From: Thermococcus sp.
Lineage (GTDB): Archaea > Methanobacteriota_B > Thermococci > Thermococcales > Thermococcaceae
Direction of reading: 5' to 3'
NCBI GenBank assembly: GCA_027001105.1
Contig: JALTMZ010000172.1
Location: forward strand, 1 to 6,418
Length of the DNA stretch: 6,418 nucleotides
A program made the position numbers and the translations under genes. Of the stretch, positions 1 through 6,008 are shown piece by piece. Every line of letters begins with the position of its first letter. The stretch's first letter is position 1. Below the pieces are notes generated by a model. It saw nothing but the letters and a program-made list of their open reading frames with translations. It was not told the origin of the DNA and did not search any database.

Positions 1-1904
1 TGATCAGCTATATATCTGAAGAGTTCCTTATTGGGTTCCTTCTTACTGAGTGAGTCCCAGTATGCTTTTCCAACTTTACTTACAACGATAACATTTTCCC
101 TGCTTAGCCAATCATTCAGTTCTGTCTGTTTGTTGTTCATTTCATCATATCTGGCGAAATCTGATGTTGTAATAAGTCTTCCCCCATTCTGCAGAAATTC
201 TTCAATCCTGCTAAGATCATGAGACGAAATCCTGCTCAATCCCGGAGCTATCAGGAGCTTGTATTTCTCAATTCTCTGATAAAAATCTGTTTTTAAGATC
301 CCATCCATTCCAAGGAAGAGTACGTCATATGGAACATGCATCTGCTCTAAGGCACGTGCCCATCCTCTAATTTCATCGTAGTATTCATCACTTTTTCGAA
401 TTCCAAGTGCTGGGAAGTACTGCCAGATTGCAGTTGGAAGAGAAACTACAAGTGCAACATTAGAGTACGAAGCTGTGTTCTTGAAAAACCTTTGCATGTT
501 CGATATAAATTGATAGTATCTGGAAACCTCTCCTCTTTCACTTCCATCAACCAGCCTGTGAGGAGGCCATCCCTCATCTGGTGAGCCTGTTCCAAATGGA
601 ACAAGCATTATACAGTCAGGATTGCTGTATATTTCTGCGATTCTTAGTTTTATCAGTGTGGAAACATCTGATGGTGGAGTTTCAGGTTTAAAAGGGTTTG
701 CAAACCAGAGAATCCACTCCCCAACCCAAACAGGTTTTGTGAAGTTTGACGAGGCTCTGGCAAGCTTACACAGCAATCCGCTGGTCTGGTATGGAAACGG
801 TCTAAGCTGGCTGTCTTCAACATAAACGACATCCATGTAGGGTGTTAATGTTATGTAAGGGATCCATGCAAAATACTCATTTGTTGTTAACAAAATTTTC
901 CTGTGCCTTTCCTCTGCATATTCTCTGGTTTCCATTGAAACATTCCTAACGAGAGCTATTGCAGACTGATACCAGTATAACAGTGCCTCCTTTACAACAG
1001 GATCTGATAGAACTTTACTGTTGTTTTCAAATTCCACTAATTCAAATGGCCAAGATGTTAAAAATCTCTCCCTAAATGGGAGGGGAACTGAATATGCTCC
1101 TTTTAGGGGGTATTTATTTTCCAAGTAAGTTCTTAAACAGAAATTATTCACATCCTTAATCCCGAGCTCTAAAAGCTGACTTCTGGTGAATTTTGACTTT
1201 AGGTAGTCTATAAACCCACGGCCTTCCCATGTATCCCTACAGCCCCAGCCTCCACCCCAAACGAATGTAAAGATGCCATCAGAGCTGTCAAAAAATATTG
1301 CATCAGCACCAGAATCAACAGCTTTTCTTGTCCAGTACAGGAGAAAATTTCTCCAGTATGGGTTTTGAGGTTGCATTATTCCATAGAAATCTCTTCTTCT
1401 AAGTTCCTCCCCTATAATTCTTATGGTAAAGTAACCTGAAAATGAGCGGGATAAGCCTACAGTATACGGATCAAGGGCTATTGTTCCATTTGGATATCTC
1501 CATTTTTTGGAGTAAGGTATTACATGCTGGTAATAATATAGAAAACCGATCTCCGAATTGTAAGGATCATAAACAGAATCCCCAACATGCCATCCCATGG
1601 CTATTCCAACAGGAATGTTATGTGCATGAGAAAGTGAAATAAGCGATCTGATATGTTCCCACTCTTCTGGATACTTCATCCATGCCCGATAGTCTATCCA
1701 TGCTTGGACGGTGTTATGGAGAAATTCAAGCTTATAATCGTTTTTTATCTCGTTCAGCATATCCCCGTAGAACTCAATCCTGAAGGCATCTGCCACAACA
1801 ATTGGATTATCCCATTGGATGGCTACCGATACATTTGCCATTTCAATTAGTACAAAAATCGTGAGAAATACCACTATTCTCTTGGTGCTTAGATTGACAA
1901 ACAT
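1..1904 (-). CDS. Secreted glycosidase-like protein, TIM barrel plus GH42-type trimerisation-like domain (3' end cut off by window)
   Basis: The minus strand is open from ATG at 1904 to the left edge: 634 codons and no stop, so the C-terminus is missing. Residues 1-28 form a signal peptide (KR, a hydrophobic run, then SVA before IQW), so the protein should be exported. Residues about 35-470 read as a TIM barrel: a predicted strand ADAIFFD ending in D206, then the FIDYLKSKF helix at 231-239, TTNEYF (E344), VVYVED (E363) and VWVGEW (E396). D206, E344, E363 and E396 are candidate catalytic acids. Residues about 481-610 (from NVALVV, through VPYDVLFLG and YKLLIAPG, to NGGRLITT) match the glutamine-amidotransferase-like domain that follows the barrel in GH42 and related hypothetical glycosidases (GHL6-like). 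Sequons lie at N139, N294, N321 and N387. The start is fixed by AGGTG at 1915-1911. The hydrolase class is inference from fold-like patterns; substrate unknown. Confidence 0.75.
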   Translation of the reverse strand, partial: MFVNLSTKRIVVFLTIFVLIEMANVSVAIQWDNPIVVADAFRIEFYGDMLNEIKNDYKLEFLHNTVQAWIDYRAWMKYPEEWEHIRSLISLSHAHNIPVGIAMGWHVGDSVYDPYNSEIGFLYYYQHVIPYSKKWRYPNGTIALDPYTVGLSRSFSGYFTIRIIGEELRRRDFYGIMQPQNPYWRNFLLYWTRKAVDSGADAIFFDSSDGIFTFVWGGGWGCRDTWEGRGFIDYLKSKFTRSQLLELGIKDVNNFCLRTYLENKYPLKGAYSVPLPFRERFLTSWPFELVEFENNSKVLSDPVVKEALLYWYQSAIALVRNVSMETREYAEERHRKILLTTNEYFAWIPYITLTPYMDVVYVEDSQLRPFPYQTSGLLCKLARASSNFTKPVWVGEWILWFANPFKPETPPSDVSTLIKLRIAEIYSNPDCIMLVPFGTGSPDEGWPPHRLVDGSERGEVSRYYQFISNMQRFFKNTASYSNVALVVSLPTAIWQYFPALGIRKSDEYYDEIRGWARALEQMHVPYDVLFLGMDGILKTDFYQRIEKYKLLIAPGLSRISSHDLSRIEEFLQNGGRLITTSDFARYDEMNNKQTELNDWLSRENVIVVSKVGKAYWDSLSKKEPNKELFRYIAD

Positions 1905-1936
1905 CACAAGCACCTTTTAATAATGTAGAGCTGCAT

Positions 1937-1951
1937 GTATAAAATTCTTTT
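1937..1951 (-). promoter_or_regulatory. Archaeal TATA box with BRE for the secreted glycosidase gene
   Basis: On the minus strand AAAAGAA is followed by TTTTATAC, a good purine-rich BRE plus TATA box. The TATA centre is at about 1941, which predicts transcription starting near 1915. The leader would then be only about 10-12 bases and begin at the AGGTG ribosome-binding site. It lies in the 80-base gap behind mfnA, so the glycosidase gene can be transcribed independently. Position judged by eye. Confidence 0.55.
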
Positions 1952-1984
1952 GTTTTAGATTTACTGTGGATATTTTGGGTTATA

Positions 1985-3145
1985 TCATATACCTCCCAAA
2001 ATTTCCTTTAAGTCTTTTAAAAACTCCTCTAAGTGTTCTTTTTTGACATGGGGCATCATGACGATCCTGATGTAGCCTCTGTGGGCACTAATTCCCCAAC
2101 CTCTCATTTTAAGCTCCTTCTCAACCTTTTCCAGTTCTTTAGTTCCAAAAGATACTATATTGAGCATGGGGTCTCTTATTAAATACGCCCCATCCAAAGT
2201 TCTTATCTGCTCCGCAAACCATCTTGAGAGCTCCATCGCATTTTTGACAATCTTTTTGTAACCTTCAAATCCCAAGTGCTTTATGAGTGCCCACACTGCC
2301 AGTGCGTTTGCTCCAGGTCTTGTTCCGGTTATTGTGGCTTGAAATACCTTTCCGCCAGCCAAGTATGGGGCGGGAACACTTATTGCATCAATGAATCTCT
2401 TTTTTCTGAATATTATTCCCCCAGCAGGAATTGGGGCCATGCCCATTTTGTGGGGGTCAATTGTTACGCTCTGCACTCCTTTGAGCTTGAAGTCAAAATC
2501 AGGCAGATCATAACCCAAGGCTTTGGCAAAGGGTATCACGAAACCTCCAAATGCAGCGTCAACGTGAAGAGGAAGTCCATAATCTTGAGCTAAATCTGAA
2601 AGAGCTGGGATGTTATCCACAACTCCCAGACCCGTTGTCCCTGCTATGCCCACAATTCCTATTGTGTTGTCTGTAATTTTGCTCTCAACGTCCCTAACAT
2701 TGACGGAGTAATCCTCATTCAGCTCAGCCCATACCAGCTTTACTTTCAGCATTTCACTTGCCTTAAGAAAGGAGAAGTGTGCACTTTCCGGCAGAATCAG
2801 CTCTGGATTTTCAACATCAGCTATGTTGCGAAATGCCCTCACCGCTAAGATGTTTGCCTCTGTTCCTCCAGAGACAATGTTTCCATACGCCTTGTTTAAG
2901 TGCAGCAAATTCCCAAGCATCTGCACGGCTTCTTCCTCAATTTTTCTGCTTCCAACATGCAATCCGGGATCTCCAAGATTCCTGTCCATGTAAAGAGAAA
3001 TTATCTTTTGAGCAAGGGGATGGGGGTAAGTGCACATTGAGCCAAGGATTTTACCCGAATCAAAAGTTAAGTCTTCACTTAACCGCTTTTCAAGCTCGTC
3101 AAGCACTTCCTCCTCACTCATTCCTTTCTCTGGAAAAGCTGTCAT
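1985..3145 (-). CDS. mfnA: MfnA-type PLP-dependent amino acid decarboxylase (aspartate/tyrosine/glutamate)
   Basis: This is a group II pyridoxal-phosphate decarboxylase of 386 residues. In methanogens MfnA makes tyramine for methanofuran. Thermococcales lack methanofuran, and there the enzyme is assigned to aspartate decarboxylation giving beta-alanine for coenzyme A, with glutamate also used. Visible motifs are SGGTEAN (92-98) for phosphate contact, H123 in SAHFSF stacking on the ring, D196 in HVDAAFGG pairing with the pyridine nitrogen, and the Schiff-base lysine K233 in DPHKMG. The C-terminal HRGYIRIV segment is intact and no key residue is missing. I chose ATG 3145 because AGGTGA lies 5 bases before it and MTAFPEKG lines up with the start of the Pyrococcus protein as I recall it. 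The upstream ATGs at 3172 and 3160 lack a well-spaced site. It is the last gene of the DUF131-antiporter unit, 34 bases after the antiporter. Confidence 0.93.
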   Translation of the reverse strand: MTAFPEKGMSEEEVLDELEKRLSEDLTFDSGKILGSMCTYPHPLAQKIISLYMDRNLGDPGLHVGSRKIEEEAVQMLGNLLHLNKAYGNIVSGGTEANILAVRAFRNIADVENPELILPESAHFSFLKASEMLKVKLVWAELNEDYSVNVRDVESKITDNTIGIVGIAGTTGLGVVDNIPALSDLAQDYGLPLHVDAAFGGFVIPFAKALGYDLPDFDFKLKGVQSVTIDPHKMGMAPIPAGGIIFRKKRFIDAISVPAPYLAGGKVFQATITGTRPGANALAVWALIKHLGFEGYKKIVKNAMELSRWFAEQIRTLDGAYLIRDPMLNIVSFGTKELEKVEKELKMRGWGISAHRGYIRIVMMPHVKKEHLEEFLKDLKEILGGI

Positions 3146-3150
3146 TGCTC

Positions 3151-3156
3151 TCACCT
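3151..3156 (-). promoter_or_regulatory. Ribosome-binding site deciding the mfnA start
   Basis: AGGTGA on the minus strand, complementary to the archaeal 16S 3' end (TCACCT), ends 5 bases before ATG 3145. It lies inside the extra nine codons that the longer reading would need. The GGAGG further upstream at 3196-3192 is about 19 bases from ATG 3172, too far to serve it. Confidence 0.75.
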
Positions 3157-3179
3157 GCATGGAGTTGTTCATTATGCGT

Positions 3180-4364
3180 TTAAGCTTTATCCTCCCTAAT
3201 TTTTCCCAAATACAGTTTAAAGAACTGGGGTGTGGTTATTGCTGTGAGCATTGAGACAATAACTATGCTTGCGAACAGGCTTTGATCAATTAGTCCTTTC
3301 TCCAGTCCGAATTTTAGAATTGCAATGTCTAAGCTGCCCCTTCCACCCATACCAATTCCAACTAAAACTGCCTTTTTCCAGTCAAATCCAAAAATTTTCA
3401 TACCAAGTGAGCATCCGATGAGCTTTCCGAGGACTGCAGCGACATAGAGAATGACAATCATGAACAAGCTTATTTTGCCCATTGTTGGGTTAAACATCAA
3501 TCCCACATAGATAAAGAAGAGTGGAATGAAAAATTCTGTCAGTACAACTTGTAGGTCTTCAATCAGCTCATTGAGCTTAATTCTGCTTATGACAAGGGGA
3601 TCCTTCCTTTCTCTTAGACGGCTTATCGTCAATCCGGCCAAATATGCCCCAATTATCTGATGAAGACCGACTTCTTCGGCTATGAGTGCAAGGAGGAAAG
3701 TTAAAACAAGTGTGAATGTGAAAAAGATGTTTAAATTACGCACTATTCCATAAAACCTTTTGGATCGTTTAAACACGAATTCTGAGATAAGCAAGACGGC
3801 GACTATGAACAGGGCTATTTTGACCGTTAGGACTGCAAGGGGAACAAAGCTGAGCTCGCCTCTCGCAAGTGCGGTAATGATACCAATTAGGTAAACCGCT
3901 ATTATGTCGTCAGCAAAAGCTGCTCCCATTAGAATTGAAGAGATTTCTCTTTTGACCCTCTCCCTGACAATAACTCCACTTGTCACTTCGATTGCAGTGT
4001 TCCCCAGAGTCACACCGACGAATATAGCAGCTGCTAACCCTCTTCCGAATGCCATTACAGTAATAAAACCAAGAACAAAGGAAAATGCCACACCCAAAAT
4101 TGCAACGACTGTGGCTTTTAGCTTGTTTGTGGCTATGGCAGAAAAGTTACTTGTCAAACCCATGTACAGCATCATCATCAACAGTCCAAACTCTGAAAGA
4201 ACCTTAAGAGGCTCGGAAGGAGAAATCACATTGAGAACAAATGGACCTAAGATTATTCCAGTTGAGATGTGGGCTATTATCGGATGGATTTCCTTCTTTT
4301 CAAATAGCCACTCCAAGGTTTTTGCAGTTACCAGAAGAATTGAAAGATCGAGGATATATTGCAA
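3180..4364 (-). CDS. CPA2-family Na+/H+ antiporter (NapA/KefB type)
   Basis: A 394-residue, almost wholly hydrophobic protein with about 12 predicted membrane helices, the full length of the cation:proton antiporter-2 transmembrane domain. It lacks the C-terminal TrkA-N/RCK domain of Kef channels, so it is closer to NapA-type Na+/H+ exchangers. Visible hallmarks are the unwound-helix region GNTAIEVTSG (121-130), the paired acids D152-D153 in FADDIIAVY (the DD/ND ion site), K314 in LGKLIG where NapA has its salt-bridge lysine, and GGRGSLDIAI (340-349) matching the family's RGxxxxA region. It should exchange Na+ (or K+) for H+ across the cytoplasmic membrane; the ion cannot be settled from sequence. 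The start is TTG at 4364, with AGGAGG 7 bases before it and the DUF131 stop codon one base upstream, so translation is probably coupled. The stop is at 3182-3180, just ahead of mfnA. Confidence 0.9.
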   Translation of the reverse strand: MQYILDLSILLVTAKTLEWLFEKKEIHPIIAHISTGIILGPFVLNVISPSEPLKVLSEFGLLMMMLYMGLTSNFSAIATNKLKATVVAILGVAFSFVLGFITVMAFGRGLAAAIFVGVTLGNTAIEVTSGVIVRERVKREISSILMGAAFADDIIAVYLIGIITALARGELSFVPLAVLTVKIALFIVAVLLISEFVFKRSKRFYGIVRNLNIFFTFTLVLTFLLALIAEEVGLHQIIGAYLAGLTISRLRERKDPLVISRIKLNELIEDLQVVLTEFFIPLFFIYVGLMFNPTMGKISLFMIVILYVAAVLGKLIGCSLGMKIFGFDWKKAVLVGIGMGGRGSLDIAILKFGLEKGLIDQSLFASIVIVSMLTAITTPQFFKLYLGKIREDKA

Positions 4365-4365
4365 C

Positions 4366-4620
4366 TCAGACCCTCCTGTTCAGCAGAGCCGTGAATATCC
4401 AGAGAAGCATTAGGATTATTGCGAGGATCATTGCTAAGGTTGCACCTCTCTGAGTTCCAAAGACTATTGGGATTGGCCCTATCATTATGACACCTCCACT
4501 CTCAACTTCAGCCTCTCCACTTGCTGCTGTCATTAATGTCCCTATGAACACTAAGAAAAACCCTATGAATATCATTGCTATCCCAGCTATTATCAAAAGC
4601 TCCCCTTTCATAGCCATCAT
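4366..4620 (-). CDS. DUF131 / TIGR00304-type small archaeal membrane protein
   Basis: An 84-residue protein with two hydrophobic helices (about 7-32 and 61-80) around a glycine-rich loop carrying GGVIMIGPIPIVFG (42-55), the signature of the archaea-only DUF131 (TIGR00304) family. Its function is unknown. The open frame continues upstream to 4755, but that part lies antisense to the HAD gene and past the promoter, so I reject it. Candidate starts are ATG 4620, 4617 and 4611. A TATA-like box at 4647-4640 would place transcription near 4618, so the message may be leaderless with 4620 or 4617 as start; I see no ribosome-binding site. It is the first gene of the unit. Its stop is one base from the antiporter's TTG and its last codons contain the antiporter's ribosome-binding site, which hints at a linked membrane role. 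Confidence 0.85.
   Translation of the reverse strand: MMAMKGELLIIAGIAMIFIGFFLVFIGTLMTAASGEAEVESGGVIMIGPIPIVFGTQRGATLAMILAIILMLLWIFTALLNRRV
4372..4377 (-). promoter_or_regulatory. Ribosome-binding site for the TTG-initiated antiporter
   Basis: AGGAGG on the minus strand, 7 bases before TTG 4364 and inside the last codons of the DUF131 gene. A strong, well-spaced site supports TTG as the true start despite the rare codon, because the next in-frame ATG is deep in the membrane domain. Confidence 0.75.
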
Positions 4621-4639
4621 GAGATTGTATTTTTGCAAG

Positions 4640-4647
4640 TTTTTAAA
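4640..4647 (-). promoter_or_regulatory. TATA-like box for the DUF131-antiporter-mfnA unit
   Basis: Minus strand TTTAAAAA preceded by TTAAGC. Its centre is about 26 bases from position 4618, which coincides with the ATG pair at 4620/4617, so a leaderless or nearly leaderless transcript is predicted. The core TTTAAA is self-complementary and could also be read rightwards. Judged by eye. Confidence 0.45.
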
Positions 4648-4661
4648 GCTTAACCTAAAGA

Positions 4662-4670
4662 TTATTAAAG
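4662..4670 (+). promoter_or_regulatory. TATA-like box for the HAD phosphatase-polyprenol kinase unit
   Basis: TTATTAAAG preceded by the purine-rich CTAAAGA. Its centre is about 25 bases before ATG 4691, consistent with a leaderless HAD transcript, which fits the lack of a ribosome-binding site there. The alternative is TTTTTAAAG at 4640-4648, which would give a leader of about 20 bases. The sequence does not decide between them. Confidence 0.35.
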
Positions 4671-4690
4671 CAAAGCCTGAAAGCTCTATT

Positions 4691-5389
4691 ATGCTGGTAA
4701 TGGTTGACCTTGATGACACCCTCTGCAACACCTGGGAGGCTGGAAAATATACCATAATTAGGCTTTTTCCTCATCTCCTAAGGAAAAGAAAATTCAAAGC
4801 GCTGTTTTATATTTTGACTGCCCGTTATAGAGAGCTGGAGCAGTCAAGGGAGCTTTTGGTTCTTGATCTGGACAAGCTCCTTCAGAGAATTATGGAGAGG
4901 GTATACAGTAGAGTTAAGAGAGAAGATTTAGAAGAGATGCTTGAACTTGTTGATAGAACGTTCTTTTCAAATCTCAAGCTTTTTCCGGATGCTAAATATT
5001 TTCTTGAGGAGCTTAAAAAAATTGATGCAAAGTTGGTTCTTGTGACTGACTCATCAACGTACTGGCAGAGGAAAAAGCTTGAGTATCTTGGCATAAAAGA
5101 CTACTTTGATGGGATAATAATCAGTGGAGAAACGGGACACAGCAAACTTGATCCCCACAACTTCTTACTTGCGAGGAGGATGTTTCCAAATGAGGATGAA
5201 GTTTACATGGTTGGTGATAGAGATGATACAGACATGAAAGGGGGCAAGACGGTTGGGGCGATTACAATACTTGTGAAAAGAGGATATTTTAAGGGCAAAA
5301 GGGCAAAATATGCAGATTACGTTGTCAGGGATCTATTTGAAGCATTGGGGGTGATCAAGCGTGAGCATGAAAAGCGAGATAAAGCGTAA
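4691..5389 (+). CDS. HAD-superfamily phosphatase
   Basis: A 232-residue haloacid dehalogenase-type hydrolase, presumably a cytoplasmic phosphatase acting through an aspartyl-phosphate. All four HAD motifs are present: motif I VDLDDT with nucleophile D6 and acid/base D8, motif II T119 in LVLVTDSS, motif III K152 in HSKLDP, and motif IV GDRDDTD with D176 and D181 binding Mg2+. A helical cap fits between motifs I and II (about 15-95), so it is a C1-cap subfamily member of beta-phosphoglucomutase/phosphoglycolate-phosphatase shape. The substrate cannot be told. The start is ATG 4691, which gives MLVMVDLDDT directly at motif I. The upstream open frame to 4487 is antisense to DUF131 and rejected; ATG 4700 is possible but shortens the first strand. 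It heads a two-gene unit and overlaps the kinase gene by 29 bases. Confidence 0.88.
   Translation: MLVMVDLDDTLCNTWEAGKYTIIRLFPHLLRKRKFKALFYILTARYRELEQSRELLVLDLDKLLQRIMERVYSRVKREDLEEMLELVDRTFFSNLKLFPDAKYFLEELKKIDAKLVLVTDSSTYWQRKKLEYLGIKDYFDGIIISGETGHSKLDPHNFLLARRMFPNEDEVYMVGDRDDTDMKGGKTVGAITILVKRGYFKGKRAKYADYVVRDLFEALGVIKREHEKRDKA
5350..5356 (+). promoter_or_regulatory. Ribosome-binding site for the polyprenol kinase gene, inside the HAD gene
   Basis: GGTGATC matches the complement of the archaeal 16S 3' end. It is 4 bases before GTG 5361 and 10 before ATG 5367. Spacing at the other strong sites in this window (5 bases after AGGTGA for mfnA) favours GTG 5361. Confidence 0.6.
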
Positions 5390-5981
5390 ATCTCTTCACC
5401 TGACGGGTTTAACTGTTCCTGCAGTTTATCTTCTTTTTGGCAAAGAGGCTGCTCTCTTCTTTGTTGGCTTGTCTTTTGTAATGTTTATCGTTCTTGAACC
5501 TCTCAGAATTGTGGAGCATTTTAGGGATAGACTGAAAAGAAAGCTGGGTCTTTATGTTGATAGACAGCTGATCGAGATCGTTGAGAGGGAAATAGATATT
5601 ATAGCGAGAGAGCATGAAAGGAGGAGCATTGGGGCGCATATCTATTTTGCCCTTGCTGCGTTTGTCATAGTTTACTTCTTCCCCCGGGACATTGCTATCG
5701 GATCTATAGCTGTTGCGACTTTAGGAGATGCCGTAGCTGCAATAATTGGAAAGCCTTTTGGAAAACATCGCTTTAAGAACGGTAAGAGTCTGGAAGGCAG
5801 CTTGGCGTATTTTGTAACTGCCCTGTTCATTCTATCTTTTCTCATTGACTTTCCACACGCATTGATTGGAGCATTGGCTGGAACTTTGGCTGAATTCTAT
5901 GAGCTTCCCCCTGATGACAACTTCTCGAATCAGTTGGCAGTTGCTGTTACGCTCTATGCCTTTAGAAAAATAGCATTTTGA
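5361..5981 (+). CDS. CTP-dependent polyprenol/dolichol kinase-like membrane protein (SEC59/DGK1/VTE5 family)
   Basis: A 206-residue integral membrane protein. The family uses CTP to phosphorylate lipid alcohols; the archaeal members are thought to make polyprenyl (dolichyl) phosphate, the sugar carrier for N-glycosylation. Visible motifs are the N-terminal RKSLHL (9-14), the nucleotide-binding block GDAVAAIIGKPFG (122-134), KSLEGS (142-147), and E178 with the terminal DDNFSNQ (185-191), all in family order. Hydrophobic helices lie at about 16-48, 92-106, 110-130, 148-180 and 189-205, with a charged cytosolic helix at 50-90. It is often annotated as phosphatidate cytidylyltransferase, but the KSLEGS/DDN arrangement fits the kinase branch. 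The lipid substrate (polyprenol versus diacylglycerol or phytol-like) is not provable here. The start is GTG 5361, chosen on ribosome-site spacing; ATG 5367 would drop two residues. The overlap with the HAD gene implies coupled translation. Confidence 0.87.
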   Translation: MSMKSEIKRKSLHLTGLTVPAVYLLFGKEAALFFVGLSFVMFIVLEPLRIVEHFRDRLKRKLGLYVDRQLIEIVEREIDIIAREHERRSIGAHIYFALAAFVIVYFFPRDIAIGSIAVATLGDAVAAIIGKPFGKHRFKNGKSLEGSLAYFVTALFILSFLIDFPHALIGALAGTLAEFYELPPDDNFSNQLAVAVTLYAFRKIAF

Positions 5982-5996
5982 AAAAGAGAATAAAAT
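5981..5996 (-). terminator. Pyrimidine/T-rich terminator for the right-edge minus-strand gene
   Basis: After the TGA at 6009 the minus strand reads through a pyrimidine-rich stretch to ATTTTATTCTCTTTTT. There is no hairpin, but T-runs like these are the usual archaeal intrinsic terminators. It ends at the stop codon of the convergent kinase gene. Confidence 0.45.
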
Positions 5997-6008
5997 GGAG
6001 AAAGCAGA

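Noticed and set aside
31..1850. Several plus-strand open frames of 60-70 codons within 1-1904
   Set aside because: They lie antisense to the continuous 634-codon minus-strand frame, which has a signal peptide, ribosome site and coherent domains. The short frames show no motifs.
1..1904. Recent horizontal transfer of the glycosidase gene, because it uses several CGN arginine codons
   Set aside because: CGN codons also occur in mfnA, and AGA/AGG still dominate in both. No flanking repeats, tRNA or integrase are visible, and composition was not computed.
2276..3254. Plus-strand frames at 2276-2593, 2779-3183 and 3030-3254
   Set aside because: Antisense to mfnA and the antiporter end. They are Cys/Ser/His-rich low-quality translations typical of shadow frames.
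3904..4453. Plus-strand frames at 3904-4413 and 4241-4453
   Set aside because: Antisense to the antiporter's conserved membrane domain and the DUF131 gene; no family resemblance or ribosome site.
4487..4690. N-terminal extension of the HAD gene to ATG 4487
   Set aside because: The extension is antisense to DUF131 and crosses the promoter; the HAD fold begins with motif I at MLVMVDLDDT (4691).
4621..4755. N-terminal extension of the DUF131 gene to 4755
   Set aside because: It overlaps the HAD motif I coding region and the promoter, and DUF131 proteins are short.
4882..5639. Minus-strand frames at 4882-5094 and 5409-5639
   Set aside because: Antisense to the HAD and kinase genes, with no recognisable features.
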